Below, piece by piece: positions 53,401-61,361 of a DNA stretch of 64,000 nucleotides (within the stretch, counting starts at the first letter, position 1; each line of letters begins with the position of its first letter). The notes beneath the pieces are model-generated. The model saw only the letters and a list, made by a program, of their open reading frames with translations, did no database searches and had not been told where the DNA came from. This stretch comes from JAWPMV01 sp038527215. Lineage in GTDB: Bacteria; Bacteroidota; Bacteroidia; J057. The translations under genes were made by a program, and so were the position numbers. The DNA is taken from assembly GCA_038527215.1 (NCBI GenBank), contig JBCBGC010000027.1:1-64000 (forward strand), written 5' to 3'.

Positions 53401-53662
53401 CGGTATTGCCATCGTACTGAGCAGAGAAAGCAATCATTTTCCCGTCATCAGAGAAGTGGGGGAGGCTTTCTTGCCCTTCGTTACTGGTCAGGCGAATGGC
53501 GTCTCCGCCCTCCCGGCTGGCTTTCCAAAGGTCATTTGCGTATACGAAGACCACCGAGCTTTCGGAAATGGTAGGTTGTCGTAGTAGTTGGGTGCCCTGG
53601 GCCTGGAGAACATGGTTTCCCCATACGCTCAGGAACAACATACATAAGATGCTGTGTTTCAT
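50432..53662 (-). CDS. Tricorn-like S41 family peptidase
   Basis: A 1076-residue exported peptidase with a signal peptide (VWGNHVLQAQG). The first 570 residues are a beta-propeller of PD40/WD40-like TolB-type repeats (FSDDGKMIAFSA, WSPDGNKIAYTD, WSPDGQWIAYPK), then an acidic and Lys-rich linker (SDEEPEEEKDEKKAKGKKD), a second domain, a PDZ domain (about 760-850, LKVKEGDFIMAVDGNELQG), and the S41 core. The catalytic Ser960 is in NERAGSGGDLLPY; KKGVVIDERNNGGG and GTRTWGGLVG complete the C-terminal protease site. The order matches tricorn protease homologues of bacteria, which degrade peptides made by other proteases. Substrates here are unknown. Confidence 0.92.
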   Translation of the reverse strand: MKHSILCMLFLSVWGNHVLQAQGTQLLRQPTISESSVVFVYANDLWKASREGGDAIRLTSNEGQESLPHFSDDGKMIAFSAQYDGNTDVYVMPVEGGSPQRLTYHPGGDFVQGWTPDGKVLFRSGRTSRPTQTSRLYTVGMDGGLPEAIGVPRAAFGEISPNGRFVAYTPITSWDPEWRNYRGGQAMPIWIVNLRNKKLVRTPQTDRERHLDPVWCGDEVFFLSERDYASNIWAFNMKSEEVRQITTHKQFDVKSLDATEGAIIYEQGGYLHLLNPETGQAEQLNISVKGDMNFARPRWENINGFQLTNPQISPTGKRAIFEHRGEIFTIPKKEGNWRNLTNTPGIAERAPVWSPKGDKVAWFSDASGEYQLVVTDQKGMGEKRSYELPDPTFYFRPAWSPDGNKIAYTDTHYNLWIIDLESGNTEKIDTDGYAHPNRTMNPVWSPDGQWIAYPKLMATQFKAIMAYHVADKKHVQLTDGMADASSPAWDKSGKYLYFLASTNYGLNTGWLDMSSYDPDQTRKPYMILLQKDEASPFLPKSDEEPEEEKDEKKAKGKKDSVVVNIDMEGLARRTLAIDIPTRNYLGLTAAGEGTFFYMEAVPNEQGLVMHRYNLKEQKSTEFSKGVGAAVVSHDRSSVLLRSNGGWVITGTKGKPAPGKGRLKTNLRMKVDPQAEYQQIFKEGWRLQRDFLYVDNVHGAPWDEVWEWYSPWVKHVRHRTDLNYIVDILSGEVAIGHSYVSGGDMPDIDRVAGGLLGADYAVIDGRYQITKIYSGESWNGNDPGPLAIPGLKVKEGDFIMAVDGNELQGSDNLFSFFEETSGRQTMLSIADDASGTNRHDIIVVPVRSENRLRYVDWVEGNRRKVDELSDGKLAYVYVPNTSGPGFTSFNRYYFSQQDKKGVVIDERNNGGGSAADYMIDIMSRRLFGYFNSKAGDKKPWTTPMAGIWGPKVMIINERAGSGGDLLPYMFHAAELGPLIGTRTWGGLVGTWDTPRFIDGGRMVAPRGGFFDVDGEWAVEGEGVAPDIEVIQDPKAVMEGRDPQLERAVQEALNMLKTQEVTHKKEPAAPIRWKRPEK

Positions 53663-53916
53663 CTTGCTATCAATTGATTGGGTTTTGGCTGAATGTTAAT
53701 TTAGGATAAAATACACATCCTTTGGAGGGGCACCACACCGCTGCTCCAATTATCTACCTTTCCCTATATAGTCTCGACGAATGAAGCTTCCTTCTCATGT
53801 GCAACCATTGGGGCTAGCTTGAGTCTATAAGTTGCTTTTCCCTTCCATGCGTTCTTTGGGTATTCCCCACTTCGCATTCCCCCAACTGTTTACTGTTTTA
53901 CCCTAATCAACAAAAC

Positions 53917-54711
53917 ATGAAACGAACGCCTGTTTTCCTATGGGGGGTTATGATGAGCCTACTACTATTGAGTGCCTGTATCGGGCCTTTTGCTCCAACC
54001 CCGACCAATCCCAACGTTATTGTTTCCCCACTGTCGAATTTCGATGAAATTTCGGTAGACGTGCCCTTGCAACTGGAATTGACCCAGGATCCTTCCTTTG
54101 ATGTGGAATTATCCGGGGACTCCTTATGGTTGTCCCGCATCGATATTGACGTGGTCAACAATGTGTTGGAAGTACGATTTGCACCGGATACATCTGGTTT
54201 TACGCCCCCAGATTCACTGCCCTTGTATGATGTGAAATTGGCCGTAAGCCTACCAAGCCTGGTAGCGCTCGAACTCAAGACCGCCACGAAAACTTCTACC
54301 ACCAGTCTTTTTACCATTGATGATCTGCAGGTCAACCTGGATGGGGCTGCAGAAGCGGATTTGGAACTGGATGGGGATAGCTTGTATGTGGATGTAGATG
54401 GGGCCGGAGATATTACCCTCGAAGCCGACCTGCTTACTTTAGACTTGAGCGTGGCGGGAGCTGCCCGCTATGAAGGGGAAGGTACCGTAGACAATCAGCT
54501 GATTGTGGTCAAAGGAGCTGGCAATGTGGAAGCCTTTGATATGGTGTCCCAACACTGCGAGATAGACTTTCTAGGTGCGGGGGAAGCAGAGGTTAATGCG
54601 CAGCAAAGTCTGGATGTACAGATCGTAGGCGCAGCGACCGTTTATTATAAAGGCAATCCGAGTATCACCCAAAGTATCAGTGGCTTAGGCAGTTTGGTAG
54701 ATTCGAATTAA
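53917..54711 (+). CDS. GIN-domain (DUF2807) lipoprotein
   Basis: A 264-residue lipoprotein with lipobox LLSAC after a short signal peptide. The mature protein is the head GIN domain, also called DUF2807: a regular beta-solenoid with ISVDVPLQLELTQDPSFDVEL, then repeating strands such as LDGAAEADLELDGDSLYVDVDGAGDITLEADLLTLDLSVAGAARYEG, in which G-A-G or G-A-A turns repeat about every 20 residues. The function of the family is not established, though it is often near sensors or surface systems. It has its own terminator. Confidence 0.88.
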   Translation: MKRTPVFLWGVMMSLLLLSACIGPFAPTPTNPNVIVSPLSNFDEISVDVPLQLELTQDPSFDVELSGDSLWLSRIDIDVVNNVLEVRFAPDTSGFTPPDSLPLYDVKLAVSLPSLVALELKTATKTSTTSLFTIDDLQVNLDGAAEADLELDGDSLYVDVDGAGDITLEADLLTLDLSVAGAARYEGEGTVDNQLIVVKGAGNVEAFDMVSQHCEIDFLGAGEAEVNAQQSLDVQIVGAATVYYKGNPSITQSISGLGSLVDSN

Positions 54712-54734
54712 GCCGTTCACCTAGGTATTAGACC

Positions 54735-54774
54735 GAGCGCCCCAATCGAAGAGAATGGGGCGCTCAGTTTTTTT
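54735..54774 (+). terminator. Intrinsic terminator
   Basis: GAGCGCCCCA/TGGGGCGCTC stem with an 11-base loop, then AG and seven Ts. It closes the GIN-domain gene. Confidence 0.9.
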
Positions 54775-54828
54775 ATCTGCTTGCTGACGGTTAGTTTAGA
54801 TATTCTGATTTAGCTCAAACATAAATCC

Positions 54829-56907
54829 ATGACCCGAATATCTGCTTTTATCCTGGGGCTGACGACTTTGGTCGGCTTTAGCCTTTTGTCCACCCCCTTA
54901 CAAGCTCAAAAGAAAAACTTCACTTTTCAGGAAGCATATGAAGGAGGGGCTCGCAATCTCACCGGTTCACTGCCCAGTATTCAAGGCTGGTTGGACGATG
55001 ATCACTATCTGGAACGCAAACGGAAGGAAGGTAGCCGCACGAAAACCTATCAGGTCCATGCCAAGAGTGGGAAGGAAACGGAGTATGAACGGCCGCGACC
55101 TAAGCGGATCAATCTGCGGAAACTTTCTGATGGGGGACAGAACCCGCGTCTTTCGCCTGACTCATCTCGGGTAGCTTTCACGAAAGGGGGAAATCTTTAT
55201 GTCAATTCTGTAGAAGAGGGCCAAGCTGTAGCTCTAACAAATGACGGTGGCGACTTGATTTACAACGGCTACGCTTCCTGGGTGTATTATGAAGAAATCC
55301 TGGGTCGTCGTTCCCGCTATGCGGCTTTTTGGTGGTCGCCGGATAGCCGCAAAATTGCCTATCTGAGATTTGATGATCAGGAGGTGCCCGAGTTTCCCAT
55401 TTTTCGGTCTACCGGAACTCATGGCGAATTGGAAGTGATGCGCTATCCCAAAGCGGGCGATCCTAGTCCAGGCGTCAAATTGGGGATCGTAGATGTGGAA
55501 ACCAAAGAAACCACCTGGGTAGAATTGGATGAAAATCTGGAATACACAGCCTGGCCTTTTTGGACTTCGGATAGCAAGGAGCTTTTTTTCCAGCAACTCA
55601 ACCGCGATCAGAATTACCTCCGTATCCTGGCCGCCAATCCTGAAACTGGCAAGACACGTACGGTTTATGAAGAAAAACAGCCTAGCTGGGTGGACTGGTT
55701 CGAAGACTTACATTTTTTGAGTGACGGCAAAGGCTTTTTGCTGCGCTCCAGTATAGACGGTTATTTCCATCTGTACCATTATGATATGCAGGGTAAGCTG
55801 GTCAACCGACTGACGGAAGGGGAATGGACGGTGAATAGCATGACCCTGGTGGATGAGGAAAACGAGCGGGTGTTTTTCCATGCCAGTGGGATGAAGGACA
55901 AGGTCGGAGAGACGCATTTTTTCAAGGTAGACATGGCGGGTAAAAAAGTGGTGCAGCTAACAGAAGCGCCAGGCACGCACCGTTGTGTACCTTCAGATGG
56001 TGGGAGCTATTTTACCGATCGGTACAGTAGCATTTCTCACCCCAGTAAGCTGGAATTACGCTCTGATAAAGGTAAGCTGATCCGGGAATTGGGAGATAGT
56101 CGATCCGAAGCCATGGATGCCTATGCGATGGGTAAGGTGGAGCTTTTTACCATTCCTTCCACCGATGGCTATAACCTACCGGCAGTCTGGGTATTGCCTC
56201 CGGACTTTGACCCGAATAAAAAATATCCCATCGTCTTCTCTATTTACAGCGGCCCCGGTGCCGGTACCGTTCGGAATTCCCAACGCAGCTTACAAGATCA
56301 TTTTCTGGCGCAGCATGGCATCATTACGATTTCGGTAGATCATAGAGGCTCCGGACATTTCGGGAAAAAAGGCATTGCCGAGATGCACCGCAACTTAGGG
56401 AAGTGGGAATCGCATGACCTGATCGAAGCGGTGAAATGGTTGCGGAAAAAATCCTTTATTGATCCGGAAAGAGTCGGGATCACCGGTGGCAGCTATGGCG
56501 GTTATATGACTTGCCTGGCCCTCACCAAGGGTGCGGATTATTTTACCCACGGTATTGCTCGCTCTTCGGTAACGGATTGGCAGTTGTACGATAACGTATA
56601 TACCGAACGCTACATGGACCATCCGCAAGATAACCCTGGTGGTTATAAGGATGGTTCGGTCCTTACTTATGCCAAGGACTTCAAGGGCAAATTGCTGATC
56701 ATTCATGGTACCATGGATGACAATGTGCATATGCAGAACACCATTCAGCTGGTGGATAAATTTACTTCTATGGGCAAGGATTTTGAGTTTATGCTTTATC
56801 CGGGGCAGCGGCATGGGATTGGGTATCCGATGCGTAGTCATCTGGTGGAGATGAGCCTTAAGTTCTGGTTTGAGCACTTTTTTGATGAGGAGGCGCCGAT
56901 TGAGTAA
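54829..56907 (+). CDS. Dipeptidyl peptidase IV (S9 family)
   Basis: A 692-residue periplasmic S9B prolyl dipeptidase with a signal peptide (ending PLQAQK). The N-terminal beta-propeller contains YEEILGRRSRYAAFWWSPDSRKIAYLRFDDQEVPEFPI, including the EE-like pair (YYEEIL) that anchors the substrate's free amino end. The C-terminal alpha/beta hydrolase has GGSYGGYM (Ser555), HGTMDDNVHMQ (Asp630) and QRHGIG (His662); the spacing of these three matches human DPP-IV closely (75 and 32 residues against 78 and 32). It removes X-Pro dipeptides from peptides and supports peptide use as nutrient. It is preceded by the GIN gene's terminator, so it has its own promoter. Confidence 0.95.
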   Translation: MTRISAFILGLTTLVGFSLLSTPLQAQKKNFTFQEAYEGGARNLTGSLPSIQGWLDDDHYLERKRKEGSRTKTYQVHAKSGKETEYERPRPKRINLRKLSDGGQNPRLSPDSSRVAFTKGGNLYVNSVEEGQAVALTNDGGDLIYNGYASWVYYEEILGRRSRYAAFWWSPDSRKIAYLRFDDQEVPEFPIFRSTGTHGELEVMRYPKAGDPSPGVKLGIVDVETKETTWVELDENLEYTAWPFWTSDSKELFFQQLNRDQNYLRILAANPETGKTRTVYEEKQPSWVDWFEDLHFLSDGKGFLLRSSIDGYFHLYHYDMQGKLVNRLTEGEWTVNSMTLVDEENERVFFHASGMKDKVGETHFFKVDMAGKKVVQLTEAPGTHRCVPSDGGSYFTDRYSSISHPSKLELRSDKGKLIRELGDSRSEAMDAYAMGKVELFTIPSTDGYNLPAVWVLPPDFDPNKKYPIVFSIYSGPGAGTVRNSQRSLQDHFLAQHGIITISVDHRGSGHFGKKGIAEMHRNLGKWESHDLIEAVKWLRKKSFIDPERVGITGGSYGGYMTCLALTKGADYFTHGIARSSVTDWQLYDNVYTERYMDHPQDNPGGYKDGSVLTYAKDFKGKLLIIHGTMDDNVHMQNTIQLVDKFTSMGKDFEFMLYPGQRHGIGYPMRSHLVEMSLKFWFEHFFDEEAPIE

Positions 56908-56954
56908 AGGGCTTTTTTGATATGAATTCCTCACTTTTTTCTTAAAGCTCTCTT

Positions 56955-57045
56955 CCACTTTTTCTTGATAAAAAGTGGAGCAAAAATCAAGACGCTGCTA
57001 ACCGCGCCAGCCCTCAAAGCCGGCCCCCGCACCCTAAGCAGCGTC
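56955..57045. repeat. Structured intergenic element with two hairpins
   Basis: First hairpin CCACTTTTT-CTTGAT-AAAAAGTGG (56955-56978). Second: GACGCTGCT (56991-56999) pairs with AGCAGCGTC (57037-57045) around a C-rich loop with further short pairings. The order DPP-IV stop, hairpin, hairpin suggests a transcript end or a dispersed intergenic element; Bacteroidota genomes often carry elements of this kind with a CTTTTT...AAAAAG stem, but I cannot test for further copies. Confidence 0.45.
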
Positions 57046-57114
57046 AAAGCCCCGTCGCTTGAAGGGAGGTGATTTTATAGTTAAAAGGATGAAAAGTCCT
57101 GATCGGTATGGCGG

Positions 57115-57729
57115 TCAGGACTTTTGGTTTAGGTGGGCTTTCATGCGTCGGTGGTGCTCGCCGATGGTCATCTGGTGGAAGAAGGGGTAGAGGCTGGCAT
57201 CCATGAGGCGAGAAGCTGAGCGGAAATAGCTGCGATGCTCGATCTTAGTGCCTGGACCATTTGGTCTAAAGCTGAGGATTTGGGTGCCTCGGTAAAGACC
57301 GCCTTCTACGTAGGCGATTTCTAGTTTTTTTTGTGCCTGATCCAGGTCCATCACCTGTATGCCTACGATGAGTCGTGGCCCCATGATATTCAGCCAGTTA
57401 TAAAGTTGTAAGCCGGGATAAAAACGGGGCATGTTTTCGTCCGTTTGGTAGAAAAAATCTGCGTGTTTGGGTGAGTAGGCAAAAAGGAAATTGACCATGG
57501 GTCCCTGCCAGATTTCGGCAGGGTGCGCCTGGGTGTAGGCATGCCAGACGACCTCGGGAGGCTGGGGGAGAAGGTAGGTGCGGGTTTGCTGGCCGTAGGT
57601 GGCTAGGTCGTCGCCGAGATGGAGGGTGCGGAGTTGGGAAAAATCCCCGGATTTTTGGACGCGTTCGTGGAGGAGCTGCTGGACGCGGCTAGGGAGGGAT
57701 TGGAAGCGCGGGTAGTCGAAGGAGGGCAT
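57115..57729 (-). CDS. Hypothetical protein, possibly SRPBCC/DUF1990-like
   Basis: A 204-residue cytoplasmic protein from the ATG at 57729. An upstream in-frame GTG at 57753 falls inside a palindromic repeat, so I reject it. Sequence features: SFDYPRFQSLPSRVQQLLHERVQK, LPQPPEVVWHAYTQAHPAEIWQGPMVNFLFAYSP, LIVGIQVMDLDQAQKKLEIAYVEGGLYRGTQILSFRPNGPGTKIEHRSYF, FFHQMTIGEHHRRMKAHL. The alternation of strands, a VxWxAYT helix start and the final long helix fit a START-like (SRPBCC) fold, where a ligand lies in a cavity. This is a pattern reading only. Gene is single and faces away from comM. Confidence 0.65.
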   Translation of the reverse strand: MPSFDYPRFQSLPSRVQQLLHERVQKSGDFSQLRTLHLGDDLATYGQQTRTYLLPQPPEVVWHAYTQAHPAEIWQGPMVNFLFAYSPKHADFFYQTDENMPRFYPGLQLYNWLNIMGPRLIVGIQVMDLDQAQKKLEIAYVEGGLYRGTQILSFRPNGPGTKIEHRSYFRSASRLMDASLYPFFHQMTIGEHHRRMKAHLNQKS

Positions 57730-57742
57730 GAGGGGAAGATAG

Positions 57743-57779
57743 CTAAACCTCACAGGTTTATAAAACCTGTGAGGTTTAG
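57743..57779. repeat. Dispersed palindrome, copy 1
   Basis: A perfect 17-base inverted repeat around ATA: CTAAACCTCACAGGTTT, ATA, then its exact complement. It occurs again at 57915-57947 in a variant form. It lies just before the start of the gene at 57729 and is absent from coding sequence. Confidence 0.8.
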
Positions 57780-57914
57780 GGGGGAGGCTGAGGAGATTTT
57801 GGGCGCTTCGTAAGAGGAGGGTTTCATGGGCAGGGGAAATGTTGGGGTGAGAGGTAAGGCCGTATGATTGGGGATGGAGGAGGGGTAGAGATCAGTTACC
57901 GAATGCTGAGTTAC

Positions 57915-57947
57915 AGACCTAACAGGTTTATAAAACCTGTTAGGTCT
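57915..57947. repeat. Dispersed palindrome, copy 2
   Basis: A perfect 15-base inverted repeat around ATA: AGACCTAACAGGTTT, ATA, then the exact complement. Compared with copy 1, the stem shares AACCT-A/CTCA/CAGGTTT and differs at positions where both arms changed together. It lies 121 bases before the comM start. Confidence 0.8.
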
Positions 57948-58068
57948 TGTGGGGCCCCTCATCCCATCCATTTCCCCCTTTGCTCCGTTACTTTCTTGCC
58001 CTTTTTTCCATAAGCCTTCTATCAAGCCTCCCTATCATGCCAACGGTTTTACTTTTCAACCCAGTCCC

Positions 58069-59127
58069 ATGCTCGTCAAAACCTATGGCAGTGCCGTCGA
58101 AGGCATCCACGCCACCCTCATCACCATCGAAGTCAATGTCGCCTCTGGCGAATTCGGCCTCTGCATCGTCGGCCTGCCCGACAATGCCGTCCGCGAAAGC
58201 TGGTCCCGCATCATGACCGCTTTTCGCAACAACAATCTCTTTTTCCCCCGCTCCAAGGTCGTCGTCAACATGGCTCCGGCTGATATCCGCAAAATGGGCT
58301 CTGCCTACGACCTGCCCATCGCTTTAGGCGTACTGGCTGCTGATGGCAAAATCGACGCCAGCCTCATGGATCAATACCTCATCATGGGGGAAATGTCCCT
58401 GGATGGTACCCTGCAACCGATGCGAGGAATCTTACCCATGGCTATCGAAGCGAGGAAGCAAGGCTTCAAAGGCATCATCGTACCGGCTCCCAATGCCAAC
58501 GAAGCCGCCATCGTCAACCAGTTGGAGGTCATTCCGGTGGAGAGCTTTACCCAGGCCGCCAACTTCCTCGATGGAAAAGAGGAAATCCCGCCTTTGCAAA
58601 AAGACACCCGCGAAATCTTTTTCCAGCACCACCAAAGCTGGGAATGTGACTTTGCCGACGTCAAAGGACAGGAGCATGTCAAGCGTGCTCTGGAAGTGGC
58701 CGCGGCGGGCGGGCATAATGTGATTTTGATCGGACCTCCGGGAGCCGGCAAGACCATGCTGGCCAAGCGCATGCCGACCATCTTACCGCCCATGGGGCTG
58801 GAAGAAGCCTTGGAAACCACTAAGATTCATTCAGTGGTAGGCATGTTGCCTGAAGAAACTTCTCTAGTCGCCCACCGGCCTTATCGAGCGCCTCATCACA
58901 CCATAAGCGATGTGGCCCTGGTCGGTGGAGGAGGCCATCCCCAACCAGGGGAAATCAGCCTCGCTCACAACGGCGTCCTTTTTCTGGACGAATTACCCGA
59001 ATTCAAGCGCACCGTCCTGGAAGTCTTGCGCCAACCCCTTGAGTCCCGCAGCATAACCGTTTCCCGGGCCCGAAGCACCGTAGACTTTCCCGCAAATTTC
59101 CTGCTCATTGCCAGCAGCAACCCCTGA
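58069..59127 (+). pseudogene. comM: comM/yifB Mg-chelatase-like AAA+ ATPase, interrupted after residue 352
   Basis: The N-terminal two-thirds of ComM (YifB), an AAA+ helicase that helps branch migration during natural transformation. The ATG at 58069 gives the usual MLVKTYGSAVEGI. The N-terminal S5-like domain (LPDNAVRESWSRI, DLPIALGVLAA, GELS-type GEMSLDGTLQPMRG) and the AAA core with Walker A GPPGAGKTMLAKRMPTILP (residues 222-229) and FLDELPEF (Walker B) are intact. The frame stops at TGA right after IASSNP, exactly where intact proteins continue with CPCG. About 150 residues, including the sensor region and C-terminus, are missing because the serine-recombinase element begins here. It is presumably inactive unless the element excises. 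Confidence 0.9.
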
Positions 59128-60646
59128 GGATGTGGAGCGCTTTTAACATCAATTCTGAAGGAATAGGCAGGCCATTGGCCTGCGGGCGTTCTGATTTGTT
59201 TATTTTCGCTTGGGGAATTTTGATACCAATTTCGATGGTATTGTCTGTAGAAATGGTGATATGTGTCGTAAGTATTTCTACGGCTCGTCGTTTCTCATCA
59301 AAGGAGAGATTTGGCCATGAAGTATAGAGCTTTGTGGCATGCTGGATAGCATAGTCGCTAGATGATTGATGCTGCTCCAGAGCAATGACTTCAGCTTTTA
59401 ACCGATCAATAGTATTGCTAAGCGCCTCATGTTGCTGGTGTAATTCTACATACCGATCCTTAAGGTCTTCCTTCGGTAAATCGCCTTCATGATAAAGGTC
59501 CATCAAATTGTCCATCTTTGTCTTGAGCCGTTCAGCTTTTTTCTCTGTAAAAAGGCGTTCTGTATCCTTTTCTTGAATTACTGAATTCAGCTTACCTATC
59601 CATTCTTCTATTCTCTGAGGATCAGTCAAGACATCCTTCAATTTCTCATGAAAAATCTTCTCCATATCCTCCTCTCCAATCTTATTCCGACACTTCTGAC
59701 AAATATATTTTGGAGAATTACCCGGTACATACATCTTTCCACCACAACCACATTTAATAAAAGAGGAAAAGAGATGTCGACCACGTTTAGTAGCCTTCTT
59801 TTTACTCTTCCTTTGAGCCTCCAGTAGATCATTAACCTTGTCCCATAAATCTTCAGTTACAATAGCAGGAACTCTCACCTCTACCCATTCAGATCGTGGC
59901 TTCACATCCCATTGAAGACCTTTACCTCGACTCTTGGTATAGTTGGTTTTTCGCAAGCCTTTGAAGGCACTATTAGTAAGTAATCGGACTATTGAAGTGT
60001 AGCCAAAGAGTTTACCTTTTCTCGTCCGGTAACCTCGCTCATTGAGCATTGTAGCCACGGTGCGTTTTCGCTTGTATTCCAGGTACAGCTCAAACATTTG
60101 CCGGACGATATTCGCTTCATCCTCATTAATGACGAGCTGGTTATTCTCCCATTTATATCCAAAGGGAGCTTGTCCTCCTGTTGACTTCCCTAGTTTGGCT
60201 CTGATAGGAACTGAGGCAGAGACCCGTTCAGCAATTTGTTCTCGTTCCCATTGGGTCATCCCGGCTACAATAGTAAAGAAGAGTCGTCCAGAAGAGGTTG
60301 AGGTATCAAGGCTTTCTTTCAGGGAAATGAGGTCAGCATCGTGTTCTTCAAAGTATTCGGCAAAAGCGAGTAGATCTTTAGTACTTCTCGCCAACCTTGA
60401 GAGATTGGAAAATACCAAGCCAGTAATGTTCCCCTCAGCTACATCTTTGAGCATGCGATTGGCCTCGGGATGACTTCTCACATCTTTTCCACTCACCCCT
60501 TTTAACTCATAGGTCGTTATATGCTGCCAACCCTTGGCTTGTAGATATTGGAGGGCGCGCTGCTTATGATGCTCAGGACTTTCGGCCTCAACCTGCATAT
60601 CAGTGGAGACCCGAATCCAGATGCCTATCTTTTTGACAGTTTCCAT
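59105..60646 (-). CDS. Large serine recombinase (site-specific integrase)
   Basis: A 513-residue large serine integrase. The N-terminal resolvase domain has IWIRVSTDMQVEAESPEHHKQRAL, with catalytic Ser14 in RVST, and GLVFSNLSRLARSTKDLLAF holding the conserved arginines. Next come the recombinase domain (about 165-265, with PFGYKWENN and GYTSIVRLLTNSAFKG) and a zinc ribbon (CGCGGKMYVPGNSPKYICQKC). The C-terminus has a coiled coil (about 370-450) and a Lys/Arg-rich end. The last five or six codons (RGCCWQ) and the stop lie in comM DNA. It begins two bases after the higA stop and so is in one transcript with higBA. Confidence 0.93.
   Translation of the reverse strand: METVKKIGIWIRVSTDMQVEAESPEHHKQRALQYLQAKGWQHITTYELKGVSGKDVRSHPEANRMLKDVAEGNITGLVFSNLSRLARSTKDLLAFAEYFEEHDADLISLKESLDTSTSSGRLFFTIVAGMTQWEREQIAERVSASVPIRAKLGKSTGGQAPFGYKWENNQLVINEDEANIVRQMFELYLEYKRKRTVATMLNERGYRTRKGKLFGYTSIVRLLTNSAFKGLRKTNYTKSRGKGLQWDVKPRSEWVEVRVPAIVTEDLWDKVNDLLEAQRKSKKKATKRGRHLFSSFIKCGCGGKMYVPGNSPKYICQKCRNKIGEEDMEKIFHEKLKDVLTDPQRIEEWIGKLNSVIQEKDTERLFTEKKAERLKTKMDNLMDLYHEGDLPKEDLKDRYVELHQQHEALSNTIDRLKAEVIALEQHQSSSDYAIQHATKLYTSWPNLSFDEKRRAVEILTTHITISTDNTIEIGIKIPQAKINKSERPQANGLPIPSELMLKALHILRGCCWQ
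59118..59130. other. Likely attachment-site core at the comM/element junction
   Basis: The comM coding match ends at or just after CAACCCCTG, and the recombinase C-terminal codons read through the same bases in reverse. In intact genes the AACCCC would be followed by TGC for the next Cys. The crossover therefore lies in about 59121-59126 (CCCCTG), but the exact core cannot be fixed without the other end. Confidence 0.55.
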
Positions 60647-60648
60647 GA

Positions 60649-61017
60649 TTAGTATGGGGTAATGAGAAACTTAGGATCAATTTTGAGCACATCAGACAAT
60701 TTTCTCACCATAGCGAGGTTGAGCTTCCGCTTCCCGGAGAGGATTTCTCCGACTCTTCCCCGGTGGCCATTAAAAGCAAGCCTGGCTAGTTCGGCATTAT
60801 TCAAACCCATTTGTTCCATCCGGTATTTGATCATTTCAATCGGATTGGTTTCAAGCAACGGATGTTTTTGTCGCTCATAACTAGCCATGAGAAACGTAAG
60901 AATCTCCAGTTCATAATATTCCCGAGTGCCTTCTTCCGCCTCCCAGAGGGTTTCCACTTTTTTTTCGGCCTGAATAAGATCAGCTTCCGTGAGAATTGGC
61001 GATACACAGATTTCCAT
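60649..61017 (-). CDS. higA: HigA-type antitoxin, XRE HTH
   Basis: A 122-residue DNA-binding antitoxin. The N-terminal half is helical with charged segments (EADLIQAEKKVETLWEAEEG, YELEILTFLMASYERQKHP); the C-terminal half is a Cro/XRE helix-turn-helix: IKYRMEQMGLNNAELARLAFNGHRGRVGEILSGKRKLNLAMVRKLSDVLKID. This order, helix first and HTH last, is that of HigA of the family that pairs with PF09907-type HigB. It starts three bases after the higB stop. HigA proteins repress their own operon together with the toxin; here the recombinase would be under the same control. Confidence 0.9.
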   Translation of the reverse strand: MEICVSPILTEADLIQAEKKVETLWEAEEGTREYYELEILTFLMASYERQKHPLLETNPIEMIKYRMEQMGLNNAELARLAFNGHRGRVGEILSGKRKLNLAMVRKLSDVLKIDPKFLITPY

Positions 61018-61020
61018 AGG

Positions 61021-61314
61021 TTAAACGGTCAGAGGATCGATTTTATCATATTCTGCATGAGTTCCGACAAAGCGGATAAATAGTCTACCCTTGTTGTAAT
61101 GAATCACAACAATGAGTCGGTACTGTCCCCCACCTAGTCTAAAGACCGCTCGGTTGTTGGGGAGGATACTGGCAGATGGATACAGGTTTCGGAGTTGCTG
61201 TGGAGTCTGCCAATTGGCTTGTCTAACTTCTCTTATCCATTCGGTAAAAGCAGGTTCAGCATTCGGATGATGGCGGAAAAACTCCCGAATCCGCCGTTCA
61301 GTTATGATTCTCAT
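61021..61314 (-). CDS. higB: HigB-type mRNA interferase toxin
   Basis: A 97-residue toxin of the RelE superfamily, HigB branch. I start at the ATG 61314 (MRIITERRIREFFRHHPNAEPAFTEWIREV), the usual family beginning; the open frame extends 14 codons upstream without a reason to use them. Conserved stretches are NRAVFRLGGGQYRLIVVIHYNKGRLFIRFVGTHAEYDKID, with the THAEYD end as the clearest family mark. HigB cleaves mRNA at the ribosome. It is the first gene of the higB-higA-recombinase run and lies 47 bases after the membrane protein's stop. Confidence 0.92.
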   Translation of the reverse strand: MRIITERRIREFFRHHPNAEPAFTEWIREVRQANWQTPQQLRNLYPSASILPNNRAVFRLGGGQYRLIVVIHYNKGRLFIRFVGTHAEYDKIDPLTV

Positions 61315-61361
61315 AATTTTACGAATCAAAATTGATAATGTTCCCATTTTGGGCACATTGT

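Noticed and set aside
57949..58068. GTG start for comM 120 bases upstream of the ATG
   Set aside because: The added 40 residues are Pro-rich and unlike any ComM N-terminus, and the start adjoins a palindromic repeat; MLVKTYG at 58069 is the family start.
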